Source: JAAFHN01 sp031421855 (lineage in GTDB: Bacteria > Pseudomonadota > Gammaproteobacteria > Burkholderiales > Burkholderiaceae_C). From it: 50,431 nucleotides of DNA. Below the pieces are notes generated by a model. That model ran no database searches. It saw nothing but the letters and a program-made list of their open reading frames with translations, and was not told the origin of the DNA. This document shows positions 6,778 to 14,674 of the stretch, one piece after another. The position numbers were made by a program, and so were the translations under genes. Positions within the stretch are counted from its first letter, which is position 1. Each line of letters begins with the position of its first letter. The DNA lies in contig JANOPN010000096.1 of NCBI GenBank assembly GCA_031421855.1, forward strand, positions 1 to 50,431. Direction: 5' to 3'.

Positions 6778-9111
6778 TCAAAAACTGTAGCGAACTGATG
6801 CCTTGGCTGAGCGGCCGTTGAGTGCGCGAGCGATGTACAGCGGGTTGTTGCCGAGGTTGTTTTGATCTTCCGCCTCGGTGTACGCCAAGGTGTTGAAGAA
6901 ATTATTCACCGTCAACAACAGGCTGACTTTGTCGTTGTAGGCGTAGCTCGCGAACAGATTGGTGATGGTGTAGCCTGGCAGCAACGCTTTGTTGTCGTTT
7001 TGCGCAAACGACTTGCCTGTGCCGACAAATGATGCTCCGACATTCCAGTTGCTCATGTTGTAGCTGGGGCTAACTTGGTACACGATGTCAGCCTGACGAC
7101 GTGGTTTATTGCCATTGGTGGTGCCTGCGGTGGTGATTTTGGCGCGGGTGAGTGTTGCGCCGCCGGCCAACGCGAACTGTCCCACTCGGTAGGCGACCTC
7201 AGCCTCGAGGCCGCGCGATGCGTAGCCGTCTTTGAGGTAGCTGCGAGTCGTCACTTCAAAGCCGCCATCCTCTTGGGTTTTGGCATCAAAGTAAGTCAAA
7301 AAAGCGCTCAACGGGCCAGAGCGCAATTTCAGTCCCGCCTCCAGCTGCTTGAGTTCATTGACAGGGTAAGGGTTGGTTCCCTTGGCAATGGCGCCGTCCC
7401 AAATGGTGCGGTCGGGTGAAGCCCATGACGAGCCTTTGCTGTAGCGCGCAAACATGGCCGTGTTGCGATCAAGCTCATAGTTGCCGCCAAACGAGTAGGA
7501 GGTAGCTGTTGCTTTGTAGTTGACCGGGTCGCGGCCAGCGAAGTTCCAGCCAGTGAAGCCGCCGCTTGCGGTGGGCGTGTTGTCAAACTGCTGGTGGCCC
7601 TTGGTGTTTTGCGAGTCGCGGCGCAAGCTGGCATCCAAAATCATGGGGCCGGCCTCGTAAGTGAGGGCTGCAAACGGAGCGTTGGCATTGATCGTCACAT
7701 CGATCGAGCGAACACAGCAGCCGCCCCACGTTTGTGTGGCTGGGCCGGTCGGGTTAGTGGTGGTCTGGCCGAGGTCGTTGACGATGCCCGCTCCATCGCC
7801 GCTCAACTGCACGTTGTAGCGGTTCCAGTACCAGGTTTGCGCAATGCGTTGCTTGCCTAAAAACAGGCCACCCATGGCGGTGAGCTTGGCGCCAGCGTTC
7901 ATGTCAATGACTTTTGAAATGCGCGATTCTGAAAATGTGTTGCCAAAGTCGTCCAGCTTTGTGTTGAACAAGTGCATGGAGAAATAGCCGGGTGTGGCAG
8001 CCGCAAATGCGGGTTGTTGCGATCCAGCTGGAAAGGCACCAATGAAGCGCCCAGAAATGTCAGCAGTTCGAAAGCGTTGCTCAAACGTGAAGCCCTGTCC
8101 TAGGTCAAGCTTGGTCTCTGCGCCCACTGCGGTGTTGCTCACCCGCAAGCCATTGGCCGGGTTAGTTGACACCAAGTTGCCGTCGCGGTTGGCGCTGACA
8201 TCTGAGCGAAACTTGCTGTTGATGAAAAATGCTGTGCGCGGGTCGACGCCAGCAATTTGCTGAATGTCGTTGCCGACAAGTCGAACGGGAACAGGTAAAA
8301 ATGTGGGTGTTTTGTCTTCGAGCACTTTCAAGCTCAAGCGCACATAGCCGCCATTGAAGTCGTGTGTCACGTTGGCTCGAAACTGCCCGCCGTCTTCAAC
8401 GTTGACGTCGGTGTTGCGCGTGCTCTGGCCCTGGCGAATGAAGCCGGCCAACTGGGCGCGTGTTTTGTCGCCAAGTTTCACAGCGTAGTCAAAGTCTGCG
8501 CGGATTTGTTTGTGATCAAGCCCCAGACTGAGCGCTACGGAGCCGCCGGGCGTGCGCCCAGTTTTGCTCAAAAAGTTCACGACACCAGCGGGTGAGCTGG
8601 TGGCCAAGGTCGACGCAGAGCCTCCGCGTATGGCTTGCACGCTGTCCACCATGGCGTCGGTGCGCAAAAACTGGTCGGCGGTGGCAAAAGAGATGTCGCC
8701 AACCAAAAGCAAGGGAAGGCCGTCTTCTTGGAGCTGCAAATAGCGCGAACCGCCAGCCGAAATGGGGGCGCCGCGGACGGTGATGTTGGCGTTGCCTTCG
8801 CCACCACTTGATTCCGCGCGCAGACCGGGGATGCTTCGCAACAACTCGGCCGCGCTTGCAGCCCCCGTGGTGGCAATTTGGTCGCCATCAAGTGTGCTGA
8901 CCGAAACGCTTTGCTTCATTTTGGTTCGAGCGGTGCTGGTGCCGGTGACGATGATGCGGTCGAGCTTGAGGTTGTCTTCAGTCTTGGCTTTGCCGTCTTC
9001 AGCCTTGCCCTGCTCTGGCAATGCAGCGGGCTGGGCGTATGCGTTCAGAGAGGCCAAAGCCAGCGCCGCAGCGAGCGCCAGAGGTGAGGGGGTGAAACGA
9101 CGAACGAACAT
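6778..9111 (-). CDS. TonB-dependent outer-membrane receptor, probably for sucrose
   Basis: This 777-residue protein has an N-terminal signal peptide (MFVRRF, then a hydrophobic Ala/Leu stretch ending NAYA). A plug domain follows (IIVTGT, STLDGDQIATTGAASAAELL, SIPGLRAESSGGEGNANITVRG), then a long beta-barrel ending in VRYSF with the terminal Phe needed for outer-membrane insertion. ATG 9111 was chosen because it starts the signal peptide and is preceded by AGGAG at 9117-9121. It is the first gene of the minus-strand sucrose operon and faces a LacI regulator across a 185-bp control region. The arrangement parallels the Xanthomonas sux locus, where SuxA imports sucrose across the outer membrane; substrate assignment here is inferred from context. 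Confidence 0.9.
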   Translation of the reverse strand: MFVRRFTPSPLALAAALALASLNAYAQPAALPEQGKAEDGKAKTEDNLKLDRIIVTGTSTARTKMKQSVSVSTLDGDQIATTGAASAAELLRSIPGLRAESSGGEGNANITVRGAPISAGGSRYLQLQEDGLPLLLVGDISFATADQFLRTDAMVDSVQAIRGGSASTLATSSPAGVVNFLSKTGRTPGGSVALSLGLDHKQIRADFDYAVKLGDKTRAQLAGFIRQGQSTRNTDVNVEDGGQFRANVTHDFNGGYVRLSLKVLEDKTPTFLPVPVRLVGNDIQQIAGVDPRTAFFINSKFRSDVSANRDGNLVSTNPANGLRVSNTAVGAETKLDLGQGFTFEQRFRTADISGRFIGAFPAGSQQPAFAAATPGYFSMHLFNTKLDDFGNTFSESRISKVIDMNAGAKLTAMGGLFLGKQRIAQTWYWNRYNVQLSGDGAGIVNDLGQTTTNPTGPATQTWGGCCVRSIDVTINANAPFAALTYEAGPMILDASLRRDSQNTKGHQQFDNTPTASGGFTGWNFAGRDPVNYKATATSYSFGGNYELDRNTAMFARYSKGSSWASPDRTIWDGAIAKGTNPYPVNELKQLEAGLKLRSGPLSAFLTYFDAKTQEDGGFEVTTRSYLKDGYASRGLEAEVAYRVGQFALAGGATLTRAKITTAGTTNGNKPRRQADIVYQVSPSYNMSNWNVGASFVGTGKSFAQNDNKALLPGYTITNLFASYAYNDKVSLLLTVNNFFNTLAYTEAEDQNNLGNNPLYIARALNGRSAKASVRYSF

Positions 9112-9152
9112 GGAAGCTCCTGTGTGTTGGTGGTTCAATTTTGAATATTTTT

Positions 9153-9166
9153 TGCAATCGTTTGCA
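9153..9166. promoter_or_regulatory. LacI-type operator-like palindrome 1
   Basis: TGCAATCGTTTGCA is a near-perfect palindrome (six of seven half-site positions) with a central CG, the usual form of a LacI/GalR-family operator. It lies just downstream of the predicted -10 of the receptor operon promoter, where a bound repressor would block initiation. A second site sharing the half GTTTGCATTGTG is 58 bp away. Confidence 0.6.
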
Positions 9167-9172
9167 TTGTGG

Positions 9173-9200
9173 ACTATACCAATGTGAATGCAAAAAACAA
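9173..9200 (-). promoter_or_regulatory. Predicted promoter of the sucrose operon
   Basis: On the minus strand a TTGTTT -35-like hexamer (9195-9200) is separated by 16 bp from a TATAGT -10-like hexamer (9173-9178). It points toward the TonB receptor start at 9111, with palindrome 1 immediately downstream. The assignment rests on consensus similarity and on the operator position. Confidence 0.45.
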
Positions 9201-9210
9201 CAGATGAATT

Positions 9211-9224
9211 TGCACGCGTTTGCA
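9211..9224. promoter_or_regulatory. LacI-type operator-like palindrome 2
   Basis: TGCACGCGTTTGCA is an imperfect palindrome (five of seven positions) that keeps the half-site found in palindrome 1, including the following TTGTG. It overlaps the -35 of the predicted lacI-type promoter, which suggests autoregulation. The two centres are 58 bp apart, compatible with co-binding or looping. Confidence 0.5.
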
Positions 9225-9249
9225 TTGTGCCGTGACGTGTGACCATAAT
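9220..9249 (+). promoter_or_regulatory. Predicted promoter of the LacI-type regulator
   Basis: A TTGCAT -35-like hexamer (9220-9225) and a CATAAT -10-like hexamer (9244-9249) are 18 bp apart and point toward the regulator start at 9297. Palindrome 2 overlaps the -35 element. Confidence 0.4.
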
Positions 9250-9296
9250 TGTGAGCTTTTCGCTCAAACATGACGTTGCTTTTTTACTAGTCGGCT

Positions 9297-10316
9297 ATGA
9301 CAAACTCAACCAAGCGAACCCAGATGGCGGACGTGGCGCGGCTTGCGGGGGTCAGTGTTGCCACCGTGTCGCGGGCGCTGTCTGGCAGCGCACTCATCAG
9401 CCCCGATACCCGTGATCGCGTTCGATCGATTGCGCAGTCGTTGCACTACTCGATCAACGTGCGAGCGCAAAATCTGCGCTTACAGCACAACCGCACCGTG
9501 GGTTTGGTGGTGCCGTTTGATAAGCATTCGCGCCAGCACCTCACAGATCCCTTCTTTTTGTCGATGGTCGGCACCATTGCCGATGAGCTGACCGACTTGC
9601 AGTTTGACGTGCTGCTGTCTCGCGTCGATGCCGATCACTTGGAACATTGCGCGAGGCTGTACGACAGCGGGCGCGTGATTGGCTTGCTCGTCATTGGCCA
9701 GTGGCATCGCCACGAGCAACTGAACCGTTTGGCCTTGCGTGGCATGCCCTTGGTTGTGTGGGGCGCTCAGCTTGAGGGGCAAAGTTACTGTACGGTTGGC
9801 AGCGACAACGAAGACGGGGGGCGCCAAGCCACGACGCACCTGCTGGCGCAGGGGTGTAAGCGCATTTTGTTCTTGGGCGACCCAGAGTTGCCAGAAGTCA
9901 ATCACCGACTCAAAGGCTACGAAGCAACTTTGGCTCGCCATGGCATTGCTGTTGACGACCGCTTGGTGCTCGACGTGCCGTTTGCCGCGGATTTGGCGCG
10001 CCCGCGCATTGAGCGTCGCGTGGCCCGGGGCGAATTTGATGGCGTGTTTGCCTGCTCGGATTTGCTGGGCATTGCCGCCACCAACGCGCTACAGCAGGCC
10101 GGCCTAGCGGTACCCGCGGACGTACCCGTGGTTGGGTTTGACGACGTGATGGTGGCGCGCCACGTTCACCCGTCTTTGACCACCATTCGACAGCCCATAG
10201 AGCAGGCGGCGCGTGAGATGGTGTCTAGGCTGCAGCGCATGGCGCAGGGCGAAGTGGTGCAGTCGGTGCAATTGAAGTCTGAGTTGGTCGTGCGCGGCAC
10301 CAGCAGGGCCAGGTGA
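9297..10316 (+). CDS. LacI/GalR-family regulator of the sucrose locus
   Basis: This 339-residue protein has an N-terminal LacI helix-turn-helix, MADVARLAGVSVATVSRALS at about residues 10-29, and the hinge-helix segment YSINVRAQNLR. A periplasmic-binding-protein-like ligand domain follows (TVGLVVPFD, RILFLGDPELPEVNHRLKGY, VFACSDLLGIAATNAL, VPVVGFDD, LTTIRQPI). It lies divergent to the receptor operon and two matching palindromes lie between them, so it most likely represses that operon and itself until a sugar ligand binds. The ligand (sucrose, fructose or a phosphate ester) cannot be read from sequence. ATG 9297 is used; no clear ribosome site precedes it, and an internal ATG at 9324 lies directly before the helix-turn-helix. 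Confidence 0.9.
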   Translation: MTNSTKRTQMADVARLAGVSVATVSRALSGSALISPDTRDRVRSIAQSLHYSINVRAQNLRLQHNRTVGLVVPFDKHSRQHLTDPFFLSMVGTIADELTDLQFDVLLSRVDADHLEHCARLYDSGRVIGLLVIGQWHRHEQLNRLALRGMPLVVWGAQLEGQSYCTVGSDNEDGGRQATTHLLAQGCKRILFLGDPELPEVNHRLKGYEATLARHGIAVDDRLVLDVPFAADLARPRIERRVARGEFDGVFACSDLLGIAATNALQQAGLAVPADVPVVGFDDVMVARHVHPSLTTIRQPIEQAAREMVSRLQRMAQGEVVQSVQLKSELVVRGTSRAR

Positions 10317-10576
10317 GCAGGGCTGCAACTCGTCGAACGATGTCTCGGAATCAGCTCGGTTGTAGCGGATGCGGTCGGCAAAATCAAAAGTTGCGCAATG
10401 ATCCGTGACCACGCGGGTCCAGATTGCACGTCAAGGACAACTTCACGGTGATTGCGTCGGCGCGAATTGCAAAGGGCGTACAGCATTTCAGCGTGAGTGA
10501 GACTGCCTATGCAGCGACGAGGTGCCTGCTTCAAACATGCGCCCCAGGGGGTAGCGCTCGAAGCGACAATGTCGTC

Positions 10577-11293
10577 ATGCAAGTGCTCTTGATTGAAGAC
10601 GATCTGGTTTTGCGCCAAACCTTGGCCCGAACGCTCATGCGCCGGGGCATTCGGGTGGTGCAGTGTGGCGATGGCGCGCTGGCGGTTGCGGCATGGCGTG
10701 ATGCAGTGCCCGATGTGGTGGTGCTTGATTTGAGCCTGCCGGGGCTTGATGGCTTAGATGTGCTGACGCAGGCGCGTGCGCAGGGTCTGCGCACGCCGGT
10801 CATCATCACCACCGCGCGCGGTGCGGTTGGGGATCGCATTTTGGGGTTGAACTGCGGGGCGGACGACTACTTAGCCAAACCCTTCGATTTGGACGAGTTG
10901 GAAGCCCGGGTTCGTGCGTTGGCACGGCGCGCGGGCGCTGCCGTTTCGTCAGTCGCGCCAACAGCCATGGCTGGCGCGATACTCAACATGGGCGTTGAAA
11001 TCGACGAGGTGGGCGGTTGTGTGCGGGTCAATGGCGCGCACTTGGAGCTGTCGCCGCGAGAGACCGCAATGATGCGTGCGCTCTTGGCGCGACCGGGCCA
11101 TGCGGTCGCCAAAGAGCGTCTCTTCGATGCCGTTTTTGGTGGTGACCCGGACGTGGCAATCGACGCGGTAGAGGTTGTGGCTTACCGATTGCGTCGCCGT
11201 CTCAAAGATGCGGGGTCAAACGCCGAGTTGGTGACGTTGCGAGGCTTGGGCTATTTGCTGCAAGATCGAAAAAATCGATCAGCCCCCCAATGA
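10577..11293 (+). CDS. OmpR-family response regulator (TctD/QseB-like)
   Basis: This 238-residue DNA-binding response regulator has a receiver domain with the acidic pocket (EDD at residues 7-9), phospho-acceptor Asp51 in VVVLDLSLPG and Lys101 in DDYLAKPFD. It ends with a winged-helix domain (LELSPRETAMMRALLARPGHAV, then VVAYRLRRRLKDAG and VTLRGLGYLL). ATG 10577 begins the conserved MQVLLIEDD strand; longer in-frame readings upstream lack support. Its last four bases overlap the kinase start (ATGA). A second, diverged copy of its first roughly 95 bases lies at 2679, on the far side of the sucrose locus. Confidence 0.92.
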   Translation: MQVLLIEDDLVLRQTLARTLMRRGIRVVQCGDGALAVAAWRDAVPDVVVLDLSLPGLDGLDVLTQARAQGLRTPVIITTARGAVGDRILGLNCGADDYLAKPFDLDELEARVRALARRAGAAVSSVAPTAMAGAILNMGVEIDEVGGCVRVNGAHLELSPRETAMMRALLARPGHAVAKERLFDAVFGGDPDVAIDAVEVVAYRLRRRLKDAGSNAELVTLRGLGYLLQDRKNRSAPQ

Positions 11294-12798
11294 CCGACCA
11301 ACAACCTTCGCTACAACGCCATTTGCTGCTGGGTATTGGACTTTGCGTGTTTGCATTCGTCAGCCTGCACGCCGTGCTGGTCTATCGGCAAACCCTTGAA
11401 GTTGTCAACATCGCCTACGACCGCACATTGTTGGCGTCGGCCAAGACCATTGGCGAGTCGCTGGAGTTGGTGGGCGAGGGAGCCAGCGCCCGCGTGGTTG
11501 CGACCGTGCCGTATTCGGCCTTAGAGGCGTTTGAGGCTGATTCGCGCAGTCGCATGTCGTATCGGGTGACGGGTTTGGCGGGTGAGCTGGTCTCAGGGTA
11601 CGAGGGCATGCCGCCGCCGCCCGTGGTTTTGGATCAAAACAACCCGTACGCTGCATTGGTGTCGTTCCACGACGGCGAATTTGACGGTCGTGCCGTGCGG
11701 GTGGCCACGCTTTTGCAACCCGTAGCGAACGCAGGCGCCAGGGGCATGGCGACCATTCAGGTGGCCGAGACGCTGGAGCTGCGCCAAGCCTTGACTTGGC
11801 CCGTTCTGATGAAAACGCTGGTGCAATATGTCGCTTTGCTCGCAGCCATTGGCTTGGTGGTTTGGTGGGTGGTGCGGCGCGCCACACGCGGCGTGCGGCG
11901 CTTGAGCGCGCAAATTGAGGCGCGCACCGCGCAAGATGTGAGCCCGATTGATGTCAGCGCCACACCGCGCGAGTTGTTGCCGGTTTTGACAGCAACCAAC
12001 CGCGTCATGGCGCGCTTGCAAGATTTGGGCAGCGAACAGCGGCGTTTTGTGCGCGATGCCTCGCACCAACTGCGCACGCCTTTGGCGGTGTTGAAGATGC
12101 AGGTTCAGTCAGCCTTGCGGGGCGACGTGACGCCCGTGCAAGGCCTGCACGAGATCAACCTCAGCATCGACCGCGCAACCAATGTGGCCAACCAAATGCT
12201 GGCACTGGCCAAGGTGGAGCAGCTGCGGCTCGCCGCGCAAAGCGGCGACGTGCCGGTACAAAAGCTGAACGACATCGTTCGCGACATCGCACTTGAGTTG
12301 GCCCCGTTGATGGTCGCCAAGTCGCTTGAGTTCGACATCGAGACTCAAGACGCGGACGTGGCGGCGCACGATTGGATGCTGCGCGAGCTTTGTCGAAACC
12401 TGCTTGCCAATGCCATTCGTTTCAGCCCCGAGAGCGGCGCGCTGCGGGTGAGCTTGGTCAGTGATCCGCGCCACGCGGTGTTGAGCATCGCAGACTCAGG
12501 CCCCGGCTTGAACTCGGCGGTTTTGGCGCGCTTGTTTCAGCCCTTTGTGAGCGCGTCGAATAACGACGTGGACAACCAGAGCGAGCACGCTGGAGCGGGC
12601 TTGGGGTTGCTGATTTGCAAAGACATTTGCGACGCGCTGGGTGGTCAAATCGAGCTGGATTCGCTGTCACCCCACGGCGTATTGGCCCGCGTGCAGTTAA
12701 ATGTCGCTGCCCGAAATCGCGATGTTGCTACATTAAATATAGCAACAAACCCAATGAATCCGGTGACCAAGGGTCGAAAAGAGCAAAAAAACACCTAG
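11290..12798 (+). CDS. Sensor histidine kinase partner (TctE-like)
   Basis: This 502-residue membrane kinase has a first transmembrane helix at about residues 12-34, a periplasmic sensor of about 135 residues (2CSK-N-like in layout), and a second helix near 173-198 followed by a HAMP-like linker. The HisKA box RDASHQLRTPLAVLK carries His259, and the HATPase lobe has N-box CRNLLANAIRFSP, G1 DSGPGL and G2 AGAGLGLLICK. It is translationally coupled to the response regulator. The last 19 residues (from Ile484) read through a copy of the window's interspersed repeat, and the stop codon lies inside a terminator stem. The stimulus is unknown; TctE relatives often sense carboxylates. Confidence 0.9.
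   Translation: MTDQQPSLQRHLLLGIGLCVFAFVSLHAVLVYRQTLEVVNIAYDRTLLASAKTIGESLELVGEGASARVVATVPYSALEAFEADSRSRMSYRVTGLAGELVSGYEGMPPPPVVLDQNNPYAALVSFHDGEFDGRAVRVATLLQPVANAGARGMATIQVAETLELRQALTWPVLMKTLVQYVALLAAIGLVVWWVVRRATRGVRRLSAQIEARTAQDVSPIDVSATPRELLPVLTATNRVMARLQDLGSEQRRFVRDASHQLRTPLAVLKMQVQSALRGDVTPVQGLHEINLSIDRATNVANQMLALAKVEQLRLAAQSGDVPVQKLNDIVRDIALELAPLMVAKSLEFDIETQDADVAAHDWMLRELCRNLLANAIRFSPESGALRVSLVSDPRHAVLSIADSGPGLNSAVLARLFQPFVSASNNDVDNQSEHAGAGLGLLICKDICDALGGQIELDSLSPHGVLARVQLNVAARNRDVATLNIATNPMNPVTKGRKEQKNT
12739..12773 (+). repeat. Interspersed repeat copy, in frame at the kinase 3' end
   Basis: This is a near-consensus copy: ATAGCAACAAACCCAATGAA is followed by TCCGGTGACCAAGG. It is read in frame as the histidine kinase tail IATNPMNPVTKG, and the kinase catalytic core ends before it. 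Confidence 0.85.
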
Positions 12799-12812
12799 CG
12801 AAGGTGTTTTTT
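12786..12812. terminator. Bidirectional intrinsic terminator
   Basis: An 11-bp perfect stem AAAAAACACCT (12786-12796) / AGGTGTTTTTT (12802-12812) has a five-base loop and A/T-rich ends on both sides. It can terminate the plus-strand kinase operon and the minus-strand binding-protein gene. The kinase stop codon (12796-12798) is within the hairpin. Confidence 0.85.
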
Positions 12813-12818
12813 CGGGTT

Positions 12819-13979
12819 TTACCAGGTGTCTGATCTCATTTGGCTTTCCCAGTTGCCTTGGCGCACCGTGTAGACGCTGATCACGCCGTAACGCTGGTCA
12901 CCCTTGTCGTCCCACTTGAGTGAGCCCGTCACGGGTGCGAAGCCGTCGATTCTGCGCAGTGACGCCGTGATTTTTGCAGGGTCGGCCGATGCGGCGCGGC
13001 GAATGGCGGATGCCAGCACGTGGGTGGCGTCGTAGCTGTAATGGCCGCCGTAAGCAGGGGCTGTCTTGAACTCTTTTTGGTAGGCTGCCAAAAACTCTTT
13101 ACCTGCTGGGAACTCGCTTGCCTCCAGCACCGGCGATGTGGCGTACAGCGCAGCGACTTTGCCGGCATGCTTGACCATGTCGGTGGTTTTGAGGGTGTCG
13201 GTACCCAACAGCGTGATGTTTTTGTAGTCAATTTTGCCCAGTGCGTCCATGAGGGCAACGGCTTGAAAATCGTTCAAGGTGCTGACAACGACTTCAATGC
13301 CATCGGCTTTGATTTTGTCGGCGAGCGGCCCAAACGCCGTGGTTTTGTCGTCAAAGCTTTGGCGGATGGTGATGGTTTTCTTGCCCTTGAGTTGAGCGGC
13401 GGCAGCGTCGGCCAGGCCTTTGCCGTATGGGGTGCCGTCGTCAACGACAGCGTATTTGGTGCCGTTGATGTTGGCGGCGGCAAACGAGCCGATCGCCCGC
13501 GCTTGCAAGTTGTCGTTGGCGACCAGGCGCAGGGTGGTCGGTAAGCCAAGCTCGGTGTATTTGGGGTTGGTTGAAATGGCGAGCTGGGCAATGCCTTTTT
13601 CGGCATAAATGGGCGCAGCGGCGATGCTCACGCCTGAATTCAAATGCCCAATCACGGCCACCACGCCAGCGTCAACCAATTGCTGCGCGACTTTTTTGCC
13701 TTCATCGGCATTGGCCTTGTCGTCAACCGCAACCATCTCCAACGTGACGGTCTTGCCGTTGACTTTTAGGCCTTGCTTGTTGATCTCGTCAATGGCCAGC
13801 TTTACGCCATTGCTCATGTCTTTTCCCAGCGCAGCGAGTGGACCGCTCAAGGGCTGCGCGACACCAATTTTGATGACGCTTGGGACACTGTCGCATCCGC
13901 TCAATGTCAAGGACAGGGCGCAGGCAGCGGCAATTGCGCCGATGCCGACCACGCGACGGGGGAGTTTGATGGATCGCAC
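12819..13979 (-). CDS. ABC transporter substrate-binding lipoprotein (branched-chain amino acid type)
   Basis: This is a 386-residue protein of the LivJ/LivK type-I periplasmic binding family. The signal peptide ends in a lipobox (LTLSGC, acyl Cys29), followed by IKIGVAQPLSGPLAALGKDM, VIGHLNSGVSIAAAPIYAEKGI and YGGHYSYDATHVLASAIRRA, all typical of the family. GTG 13979 was chosen because AGGAG lies five bases upstream (13985-13989) and it gives a proper signal peptide. No permease or ATPase genes are adjacent, so it may feed a transporter encoded elsewhere or act as a sensor partner. The ligand is unknown. Confidence 0.87.
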   Translation of the reverse strand: MRSIKLPRRVVGIGAIAAACALSLTLSGCDSVPSVIKIGVAQPLSGPLAALGKDMSNGVKLAIDEINKQGLKVNGKTVTLEMVAVDDKANADEGKKVAQQLVDAGVVAVIGHLNSGVSIAAAPIYAEKGIAQLAISTNPKYTELGLPTTLRLVANDNLQARAIGSFAAANINGTKYAVVDDGTPYGKGLADAAAAQLKGKKTITIRQSFDDKTTAFGPLADKIKADGIEVVVSTLNDFQAVALMDALGKIDYKNITLLGTDTLKTTDMVKHAGKVAALYATSPVLEASEFPAGKEFLAAYQKEFKTAPAYGGHYSYDATHVLASAIRRAASADPAKITASLRRIDGFAPVTGSLKWDDKGDQRYGVISVYTVRQGNWESQMRSDTW

Positions 13980-14047
13980 GTTGGCTCCTAGAAAAACAAT
14001 GCTCAAGAATTTAGCAAAATTAGTGCCAGCTGTCAGATGTGCTTGCC

Positions 14048-14674
14048 CTAGGTTTGCGCTGGATTCGCGTGTTTTCCGGGTTCAAATCGGCGCACGCCGG
14101 CAGCCGTTTGGGCCACCTGTAGTGGTAAACCTTCGAGTGGCGTGGCCATGCTGTCGTTCCAGCGATTCAAAAACCCAAACATCGCCACCACACCCAAAAT
14201 CTCGACGATCTGTTCTTCGCTCCAGTGTTGTTTGAGCTGGGCAAAGAGCTCGTCGGTCACCGCATTCGGCTGCGCCGCCGCTGCCAAAGCAAAATCAAGC
14301 GCGACACGCTCCGCCTCTGAGTAGTGCGGGCTGCTGGAGTAGACCCACACGTCAGCAAGTTTGTCTGCGCTGACGTTGAAGTTTTGCGCGCCCAACAAGG
14401 TGTGGGCTTGGCAGTAGATGCAGCCCGATGCCTTGCTGGCCACGTGCCCAATGAGGCGCTTGAAGCCAAGCTCGACTTCGCCGCTGGGGTCCATCACAGC
14501 GGCGTTGAGTTGCGCGAAGGCTTGCACCAATTTGGGGCGGCGCTGCATCGTCAGCACGCTGTTGGGCGTAAAGCCCAAGGTGCCGAGAAAGAAATCGAAG
14601 TGGCCTTTGAGCTCGGGCGTGTGAGACGCAGGTAGCGGCGCAAGTCGTGGGCTGGGCTGGGGTGTTGAGGTCAT
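14048..14674 (-). CDS. AhpD-like / carboxymuconolactone decarboxylase family protein
   Basis: This 208-residue protein contains a GCIYCQAHT segment, the CxxC-plus-His active-site pattern of AhpD-type peroxidase-related proteins, within an alpha-helical CMD fold (GFKRLIGHVASKASG before it, SEAERVALDFALAAA after). Such proteins usually act as thiol-dependent peroxide-reducing partners; the exact substrate is unknown. ATG 14674 overlaps the stop of the upstream moeB-like gene (ATGA), so the two are translationally coupled. Longer upstream readings run antisense-like through moeB and were rejected. Confidence 0.82.
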   Translation of the reverse strand: MTSTPQPSPRLAPLPASHTPELKGHFDFFLGTLGFTPNSVLTMQRRPKLVQAFAQLNAAVMDPSGEVELGFKRLIGHVASKASGCIYCQAHTLLGAQNFNVSADKLADVWVYSSSPHYSEAERVALDFALAAAAQPNAVTDELFAQLKQHWSEEQIVEILGVVAMFGFLNRWNDSMATPLEGLPLQVAQTAAGVRRFEPGKHANPAQT

